From the NCBI RefSeq assembly GCF_008710705.1, contig NZ_VYRZ01000003.1:310001-374000 (forward strand): a DNA stretch of 64,000 nt, in the 5' to 3' direction. Below, piece after piece: positions 43,311 through 50,000 of the stretch (the first letter of the stretch is position 1; every line of letters begins with the position of its first letter). The stretch comes from Microbacterium radiodurans (GTDB lineage Bacteria > Actinomycetota > Actinomycetes > Actinomycetales > Microbacteriaceae). Below the pieces are notes generated by a model, which did no database searches, had not been told where the DNA came from, and was given only the letters and a program-made list of their open reading frames with translations. The position numbers and the translations under genes were made by a program.

Positions 43311-44321
43311 ATGACGCTGCCGCTGGTGGACCGGTTCGCGCGAGTCCACCGGGATCTGCGCGTCTCGCTCACCGACCGCTGTTCGCTCCGCTGCACCTAC
43401 TGCATGCCCGAGCAGGGGAACGAGTGGCTCGCACGCCAGAGCATCCTCACGGTCGACGAGATCCTCGAGATCGCCACCGTCGCGGCGGCCGCCGGCATCA
43501 CGACCTTCCGACTCACCGGCGGCGAGCCGCTGCTGCGCACCGACATCGTCGAGATCGTCCGGCGCCTCGCGGCGCTCGAATCGCCCGCGGGCCCGGTCGA
43601 GATCGCGATGACGACCAACGGCATCCGACTGCCCGAGGTGCTGCCCGACCTCGTGGACGCCGGCCTTCGCCGTCTCAACATCTCGCTCGACACGCTCGAT
43701 CGTGAGCGCTTCCGAGCCCTCACGCGGCGCGATCGGCTCGACGATGTGCTCGCCGGCGTCCGTGCGGCTCAGGAATCGGGTCTCCGCCCGCTCAAGATCA
43801 ACGCGGTGGCGATGCGGGGCGTCAACGACGACGAGCTCGCCGACCTGGTCGCGTTCGCCGTGGCGCACGACGCGCAGATGCGCTTCATCGAGCAGATGCC
43901 GCTCGATGCGGGGCACACGTGGGATCGTTCGACGATGGTCACGCGCGAAGAGATCCTCGAGGCTCTCGGACGCCGGTGGCACCTCGAGCCGGTCCCCGGT
44001 CGCGGCGGAGCGCCGGCCGAACGCTGGCGTCTGGACGGCGGCGAGCACACCGTCGGCGTCATCGCGTCGGTCACGGCGCCCTTCTGCGGTGCGTGCGACC
44101 GGATGCGGCTCACGGCCGACGGCCAGCTGCGCAACTGCCTCTTCTCGATCGACGAGTACGACCTGCTCCCGGTGATGCGGGCCGACGTGGCGCCGGCGGA
44201 CCGCGCGTCCGACATCGACCGCGTGCTCCGCAACTGCATCGCGGGCAAGAAGGCCGGGCACGCGATCGACGACCCCGGCTTCCTGCAGCCGGCGCGCGGC
44301 ATGAACGCCATCGGCGGCTGA
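43311..44321 (+). CDS. moaA: GTP 3',8-cyclase
   Basis: A 336-residue radical-SAM enzyme, first step of molybdenum cofactor synthesis. N-terminal cluster Cys24, Cys28, Cys31 (CSLRCTYC); SAM GGEP motif (FRLTGGEPLLR); second cluster Cys259, Cys262, Cys276 (FCGACDRMRL, RNCLFS). The C-terminal Gly-Gly needed for activity is present (NAIGG). It is separated from the other moa genes but lies on the edge of the same island, divergent from cydA. Confidence 0.96.
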   Translation: MTLPLVDRFARVHRDLRVSLTDRCSLRCTYCMPEQGNEWLARQSILTVDEILEIATVAAAAGITTFRLTGGEPLLRTDIVEIVRRLAALESPAGPVEIAMTTNGIRLPEVLPDLVDAGLRRLNISLDTLDRERFRALTRRDRLDDVLAGVRAAQESGLRPLKINAVAMRGVNDDELADLVAFAVAHDAQMRFIEQMPLDAGHTWDRSTMVTREEILEALGRRWHLEPVPGRGGAPAERWRLDGGEHTVGVIASVTAPFCGACDRMRLTADGQLRNCLFSIDEYDLLPVMRADVAPADRASDIDRVLRNCIAGKKAGHAIDDPGFLQPARGMNAIGG

Positions 44322-44327
44322 CCCGGG

Positions 44328-45560
44328 TCAGACGGCGCGGGCGGCGGGGCGGGCGCGGCGCGCGGGGACGGTGACGGCGAGGAGTCCGGATGCCGCGGCC
44401 GCGGCGGCCGCGATGCCGAAGGTCGCGGCGGGCCCGACGGCCGGCAGGGCGGCACCGAGGAGGGCCGCCCCGGCGGCCTGCCCCGCCATGAACACCACGA
44501 ACAGCAAGGCCGTGCCGGCCGCAGCGTGGTCGGGAGCGATCCGTGCGGTCCAGGCGATGAGGGCTCCCGTCGCCGCGACGTACCCCCAGCCGAAGAGCGC
44601 GCACGCGGCGAGGGCGGCCACGGGATGGATGGCGGCGACGCCCAGCAGCGCGGTCGCGGCCGCCGCGACGAGCGTCGTCAGCAGCCAGAGCCGCGGGGGA
44701 GCAAGGGGCGCCGTCGGGCGGCCGGTGAGGATGACGGCGGCGCCGCCGCATCCGAGCGCGATCCACCCGAGGAGCGAATGATCGCCCCCGGTCGCCGCCT
44801 CGGTCATGAGCGAGCGGCCGTAGGTCCAGACGGCGGCGGCCCCGATTCCGAACAGGGCCGCGGCCGCAGCGGCGTGCAGGTGCGCCGACCACCACGGGGC
44901 CGGGGGCAGTCGCGCAGCGGTGGAGGATGCGGCATCCCGGGTCCGTGGCTCGCCCTGCTCGGGTCGTGATCGACGATCGAGCACGAGGACGCTCGCGGCG
45001 GAGAGTGCGGTCGCCCCGGCGGCGATCATCCATGCTGCGCGCCACTGCTCGGCCGTCGCCGCCGCGATGAGGGCGGCGATCGCGAGGCCGGGGCCGGTGC
45101 CGGCATTGACCGCCGCCTGCGCGCGATCGACCGCGCCCGAGCGGACGCCGCGCTGCACGATGCGCACGAGCGCGGGGGAGGCGAGGCCGGCGCCGGCCGA
45201 GCTGAGCGCGCACGCGGCGGCGAGGATGCCGGCGTGCGCGGCGAAGGCGATGCCGATGGCCCCGCCGCCGGCCGTCACGATGGCGGCGACGACGAGCGCG
45301 CGGGGGTGACGGGTGCTCGCGAAGAATCCGATAACCGCGGCCGCCCCGTAGACGATCGAGCCGGCCGCCGAGATGAGGCCTGCCGCGGCGCTGTCGATCG
45401 CGAGGTCGGCGCTCATCGCCGGCAGGTGCAGGCCGAAGGCGAGGCGCACGAGCCCGTAGGTCGCGGCGATGAGCGCTGCGCCGGCGGCCACGAGGGCGAT
45501 CTCCGAGCGGGCGATGACGACTCCTCGAATGAAAACGATCGTTTCTGTTTTATCGAGCAT
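44328..45560 (-). CDS. MFS transporter next to TetR regulator
   Basis: A 410-residue protein with 12 predicted helices, Ala-rich, beginning its first helix at ALVAAGAALIAATYGLVRLAFGLHLPAM and carrying the CynX/YbfB-like pattern of the sugar/cyanate-type MFS. Substrate unknown. The only upstream ATG (45560) makes residues 1-16 translate through the TetR operator; a GTG at VAAGAAL near the first helix, with GGAG upstream, is an alternative. The stop faces the moaA stop, 6 bases away, inside the palindrome TGACCCGGGTCA. Confidence 0.82.
   Translation of the reverse strand: MLDKTETIVFIRGVVIARSEIALVAAGAALIAATYGLVRLAFGLHLPAMSADLAIDSAAAGLISAAGSIVYGAAAVIGFFASTRHPRALVVAAIVTAGGGAIGIAFAAHAGILAAACALSSAGAGLASPALVRIVQRGVRSGAVDRAQAAVNAGTGPGLAIAALIAAATAEQWRAAWMIAAGATALSAASVLVLDRRSRPEQGEPRTRDAASSTAARLPPAPWWSAHLHAAAAAALFGIGAAAVWTYGRSLMTEAATGGDHSLLGWIALGCGGAAVILTGRPTAPLAPPRLWLLTTLVAAAATALLGVAAIHPVAALAACALFGWGYVAATGALIAWTARIAPDHAAAGTALLFVVFMAGQAAGAALLGAALPAVGPAATFGIAAAAAAASGLLAVTVPARRARPAARAV
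45533..45544. promoter_or_regulatory. TetR-type operator AAACGATCGTTT
   Basis: Perfect 12-bp palindrome between the divergent MFS and TetR genes, over the expected -35 of tetR. Probable site of autorepression and control of the transporter. Confidence 0.6.
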
Positions 45561-45565
45561 AGAGT
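45560..45565 (+). promoter_or_regulatory. -10 box TAGAGT, leaderless tetR
   Basis: TAGAGT, seven bases, ATG 45573; 15 bases after the operator. Confidence 0.5.
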
Positions 45566-45572
45566 GCTGGAC

Positions 45573-46160
45573 ATGGGTTTGCGCGCGGGCACGGAGGAAC
45601 GGATCCTCGACGCGGCCGAGGACCTGTTCTTCACGCGCGGGATCTCCGCGACTCCGATCGACGCCGTGATCGCGCGGGCAGGGGTGTCGGCGGCGACGCT
45701 CTACCGCGGCTTCGCGAGCAAGGAGGCGCTCCTCGCCGCGGCGCTCGAGCGGCGCCAGGCCGCGTGGATCGATGTCTGGGACGACGCGATCGCGCGCCAC
45801 GACGACCCCGTCGAGCAGCTGCTGGCGGTCTTCGACGCCCTCGAACGGTTCCGCGATAAGCCGCAGGGCTCGCGCTGGTGCGCGTTCCTCGGATCGGCGG
45901 CGGAGTACGCCGACGCGCCGGCGGAGGTCGCCGCCGCTGTCCGCGCCGACACCGACGCGATGCGCTCGCGGCTGCGCCGGCTCGCTGCCCCGGTGGCGTC
46001 CGCGCGTGCGGAGGAGCTCGCAGAGCAGCTGCTGCTCGTCGTGACCGGCGACCTCGCGATGCGTCTCCGCGAACCGGGGCGCGAGTCCGGCGCGGAGTCG
46101 TCGCGCGGCACGGCGGACGCCCGCGCGATCGCCGCGCTGCTCGTCGCCGCCGCGCGCTGA
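45573..46160 (+). CDS. TetR-family transcriptional regulator
   Basis: A 195-residue regulator with an N-terminal TetR HTH (GTEERILDAAEDLFFTRGISATPIDAVIARAGVSAATLYRGFASKEALLAAAL) and a variable helical ligand domain. It probably represses itself and the divergent MFS gene through AAACGATCGTTT. ATG 45573 fits the leaderless -10; GTG 45564, three codons earlier, is possible. Ligand unknown. Confidence 0.9.
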   Translation: MGLRAGTEERILDAAEDLFFTRGISATPIDAVIARAGVSAATLYRGFASKEALLAAALERRQAAWIDVWDDAIARHDDPVEQLLAVFDALERFRDKPQGSRWCAFLGSAAEYADAPAEVAAAVRADTDAMRSRLRRLAAPVASARAEELAEQLLLVVTGDLAMRLREPGRESGAESSRGTADARAIAALLVAAAR

Positions 46161-46190
46161 CCTCGCTCGCGCCCCGACGCCCTGGCATCC

Positions 46191-46260
46191 GCGAAACGTC
46201 ACTCTCGCGCCGAGAGAGCGGGTTCGCCCCGCGGTCTCGGCGCGAAACTGCTGTCTCGCG
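46191..46260. repeat. Intergenic repeat of TCTCGCG/CGCGAAAC words
   Basis: GCGAAACGTCACTCTCGCG (46191-46209) and GCGAAACTGCTGTCTCGCG (46242-46260) are near-direct repeats; TCTCGCGCCGAGA (46203-46215) and TCTCGGCGCGAAA (46235-46247) are inverted. Located between convergent genes (tetR and the four-cysteine regulator). Confidence 0.55.
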
Positions 46261-46283
46261 GTCAGGGGACGGGTGGGAGGGGG

Positions 46284-46910
46284 TCAGTCGTGCGTGACGG
46301 CGGCGTGCAGCAGCTGGATGATGCACACCGACGGATCGCAGGAGGAGCGCATGCCGTCCACCGCGAGCGGCCCGCCGGCCGCGGTCAGCACGCCCTGGAG
46401 CAGGCTCAGATGCACGCCGCAGAGGACCTCGCGATGACCCGCCTGCGCGGTCGCGTGCGCGCACGGGGTGAGATCGACCGTCAGTGACCGCTCGTCGATG
46501 ACCGGGTCGAATCCTTCGTCCTCGAGCTCCTCGACGAGCGCATCGATCTGGTGCAGCGCCCGGGTCTCGAGCACATCCGGCGCGTCGAGGGTGAGGACCC
46601 GGCGCATGAGATCGCCGCGGGCGGCGGCATCGCGAACCTTTCGACGCTGCACCGCGCTGCTCGTCGCGTCGCCGTCGGCCGCGCTGTAGAGGACGCGCGG
46701 CCGGCCGCGCGTGGTGCGATGCTCCTTCTCCGACACGATGACGCCGTCGGAGATGAGGCGCGCAAGGTGCTCGCGAATGGTGTTGGGATGCAGCTCGGTC
46801 GCCTCCTGCAGCTCGGCGACGGTGCGTCGGGGCTGCTCCTGGATGAGGTGGAGGATCTCGACGCGGGAGTAGCTCGAGATGGCGCTGTATCCGACCGTTG
46901 CGGTGCTCAT
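46284..46910 (-). CDS. HTH regulator with four-cysteine sensor domain (COG2345-like)
   Basis: A 208-residue protein. Winged helix (about 10-76): SYSRVEILHLIQEQPRRTVAELQEATELHPNTIREHL and wing RTTRGRPRVLY. The C-terminal domain carries Cys150, Cys164, Cys191 and Cys196 in PCAHAT, LCGVH and SCDPSVC, resembling SufR/COG2345 regulators that bind an Fe-S cluster and respond to oxygen, NO or iron state. The start chosen (46910) follows TTTAAT-N6; ATG 46925 would lie upstream of the transcript start. A TGTGGTC-A-TACCACA palindrome 13 bases above the -10 suggests autoregulation and control of nirK and cyd. A truncated paralogue lies at 27730. Confidence 0.85.
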   Translation of the reverse strand: MSTATVGYSAISSYSRVEILHLIQEQPRRTVAELQEATELHPNTIREHLARLISDGVIVSEKEHRTTRGRPRVLYSAADGDATSSAVQRRKVRDAAARGDLMRRVLTLDAPDVLETRALHQIDALVEELEDEGFDPVIDERSLTVDLTPCAHATAQAGHREVLCGVHLSLLQGVLTAAGGPLAVDGMRSSCDPSVCIIQLLHAAVTHD

Positions 46911-46916
46911 GGCTTC

Positions 46917-46922
46917 ATTAAA
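46917..46922 (-). promoter_or_regulatory. -10 box TTTAAT, leaderless four-cysteine regulator
   Basis: On the minus strand TTTAAT, six bases, ATG 46910; it decides between two in-frame ATGs. Confidence 0.5.
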
Positions 46923-46935
46923 CACGGAAATCGGC

Positions 46936-46950
46936 TGTGGTCATACCACA
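46936..46950. promoter_or_regulatory. Operator palindrome TGTGGTC-A-TACCACA at the regulator's own promoter
   Basis: 15-bp palindrome with one mismatch, 13 bases upstream of the -10, the same spacing as the nirK site. A further TGTGG half-site follows at 46953. Confidence 0.7.
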
Positions 46951-47014
46951 GATGTGGCATGTTCCCCCGCGATGTCGGATGCCGGACGAGAAGGAACCTC
47001 GGAAGACGTGGCGA

Positions 47015-47048
47015 ACCTCGGAGCCTGCGGTGAAGCAGGCTCCGAGGT
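47015..47048 (-). terminator. Strong hairpin after the GH59-like gene
   Basis: Perfect 14-bp stem ACCTCGGAGCCTGC / GCAGGCTCCGAGGT with a 6-base loop, about 40 bases past the stop of the glycosidase gene. Confidence 0.75.
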
Positions 47049-47089
47049 CCGCGCGATCCTCCGAGATCCGTCCGGTCGGGAGGCTCCGG

Positions 47090-50000
47090 TCAGCGCACGG
47101 TCACCACGAGGGGCGTGCTCGCGGTTGTGCCGACCGCGTTCGTGAACTCCACGACGTAGCGGTACTGCCCCGGCGCCTTGCCCGTCACCGCGAGGGTCGC
47201 TGCCTGGGCACGGGGGCTCGCCGCGACCAGCTCGTCCGCCGCCACCTCGACGCCGTTCTCGAGGAAGCGGTACGACGTGGCATTAGTGCCCCACCACATG
47301 TCGGCGCGCACGGTGTAGGTCCCGTCGCCGTCCCAATTGTCGTGCGCGAGCACCGGCGCGCCGGGGGAGGCGTCGGTCACGGTCACCGTCAGGGGCGCCG
47401 TCGCCGTCGTACCGCGTGAGTTCACGAGCTCGCCCGTGAATCGGTAGGTGCCGTTCGGGAGCCCCGCGATGTCGACGATCGCCTGCTGCGCGCTCGGGCC
47501 GCCGGCGATCTGCAGCGGAACCGACCCGACCAGCTCGCCGTCGCGGAACAGCTTGAACAGCGAGCCGTTCTGACCCCACCACAGGTTCATCGTGACCCGG
47601 AACGTGCCGTCCTTCAGGCCCGTGTCCCAGCCGTCGTCGGAGCTCAGCACCGCCTTGCCGGGTACCGAGCGGGCGTCGTCGGCCGGCACCTCGGGCAGGG
47701 CGAGACGCACCGTGGCTCGCTCGCTCTCGGCATCGGCGTCGAAGGAGACGACCGAGACGTCGTACGCGCCGCCGGCGGTCAGTTCCGTCAGCTCGCACGC
47801 GGTGACATCCGACGCCACCTCGCACACCGGCTCGGTGGCATCGCCCACGAAGACGCGGAATCCGTCGTACCGGATGCCGGCACCCGCCGGCGCCTGCCAC
47901 GACACCGTCGCGGTCGTCGTCGACGTCGCCTCGGCCCTGACGCCGGTCGGCGCGCCCGGCGCCGTGACGTCCGCGATGGCGATCCAGCTGAGCACGGGGT
48001 CGGCGCTGCCGTCGCCGCGCGCGGCCCGGAAGTCGACGACGGTCTCCTCGTCGAGCGTGAACGCGATCGTCGACGTGCCCTGGGGCGTCGACCCCGACAG
48101 GTTCACGGGGTCGCCGGCGATCCGCTCGCCGCCGATCTCGACGCTCGGTGCGACCTGGCGGGTCACGCTCCACCACTCCTGGTAGCCGCTCGTCAGCTCG
48201 TACGAGCCCGCCGGGAGGGTGAAGCCGTAGTCGACCGATCCGCCCGAGCTCGCCCACCATCCGGTGGTGCGGCTCTTGTCGTAGACGCCGGTGCCGCGGG
48301 CGCGGAGGCCGACGTGGTTCTCGCCCGACCCGATCGGATTGCGGAGCCCCCACCCGGTCTCCTCGCTGAAGACCTGATCGGGGACGTCGCCGATGAGCGC
48401 GTCGCCGCGGAGCGCGGCGACGGCGTCGAAGGCGGGGGATGCGCCCGGCGCCTCCGGGTCGGCGACGCCCTGCGTGGATGCCGCGTCCACGAAGGCCACG
48501 ACGCCGTCCGGAATGACCTCGAGCTGGAGCGTCACCGGTGTCTGGCCGGCGCGACCCGCGACCGCAACGACCGCGTACGGCGTCTCGGTGGCCGGCGTCT
48601 CCTGCCACTGAACCGGGACCTCCTGCGTCGCACCGCTGCGCGTCGCGAGCTCGACGGTGCCGGGCAGCTCGAGCTCCTCGCCCGCCACGACGGCGATGCG
48701 GTAGTCGGGCAGTGCCAGGTAGGCGACCTCGACCAGGGCGTCGATCGCCGCGCGGAGCGCCGCAGTCGCGGCATCCACCTGCTCCTGGGTCGCCGACGGG
48801 TCGTCGTGCACGGCCTTGGCGGCGAGGCCCTCGTCGCGCAGCGCCTGCCAGGTCTCGGGTGTGTACGCCTGCCGCGGCGCGGTCGTCGCCTCGGCCAGCG
48901 CCGCGGCGAGCCCGGTGCGGTCGGCGGTCTCGGCGTGATCGGAGATGCCGATCCAGCTGAGCGCCGGGGCCTCGGTGCCGCCGGTGCCGGCGATGCGCAC
49001 CGTCACCTCGGTCGCTGCGTCGAGGGTGAATCCGCCGCGCAGCACCGCGGTCTGACCGATGCTGCCGTTGGCGAAGGTGTGCGTGCCCACGGGCACCCGC
49101 ACGGTCTCGCCGCCGGCGGTGTACTCGACCGTCCCCGTGACGACGCGGCTGCGCCCCGAGCCCGGGTTCCACCACTCGGTGTGACCGGTCGCGATGTCGT
49201 ACTCGCCGGCATCCAGCGCGAAGCGGTAGACGAGAGGAGTCCCGGCATTCGCGCTGTACCAGCCGGTTTCACGCGTCTTGTCGTACGGCGTCTGGTTCAG
49301 GCGGCCCTTCGCCGAGGCCGATCCGACACGACCCCACCCGGCGCTCGCCGAGTAGGCGGCGTCGGCGGCGGTGTTGCGCAGGGCGTCGGCTGCGGCATCC
49401 CGCACGGCGGGGTACGACGGAGCATCGGCGGGCGCGTTGGCGTCGACGAAGTAGCGGATGCCGGCGGGCACCACCTCGACGTAGGCGCTGACGGCCAGCG
49501 ACGGGTTGTCGCGGAACACGCCGTCGACCTTCACGAGGTCGTACGCGGTTCCGAACTGGGCAGGGGTCGTGCTCCACGTCACCGGAGCGTCGATCTCGCC
49601 GCCGGCCTCGCTGCGGGCGCGGACGGTCTCGGGAAGCCCCGGCACCGCGGCGGGGACGGTCGTCAGGCGCGGAAGCGCCGTCAGGACCTCGACCGGTCGC
49701 AGCTCGGGATCGGCCGTGCCGCCGCTCGAGCCGCCGACGAGCAGGTCGATGCTGTCGAGGCTGAACGTTCCCGAGACGACCTGCACCGTCACGCGGTGCG
49801 GGCCGTCCTCGAGCCCGCGCACCCACGCCGAGGTCTGCCGGTTGCCGATGCCCGAGACGGTGACGGTGCGCGCCGGCTGGTCGTCGACGGTGATCGAGAG
49901 GACCGAGGCGCCGGTCGCGCCGTTGAGGTTGAATCCGGTGCCGTCGAGGTCGAAGGCGAAGGAGCGGCCCGCCGCGACGACGTGCTGCGTGCGGTTGTAG

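Noticed and set aside
44319..44330. TGACCCGGGTCA palindrome as a regulatory site
   Set aside because: It consists of the two facing stop codons of moaA and the MFS gene; the flanks do not extend the symmetry.
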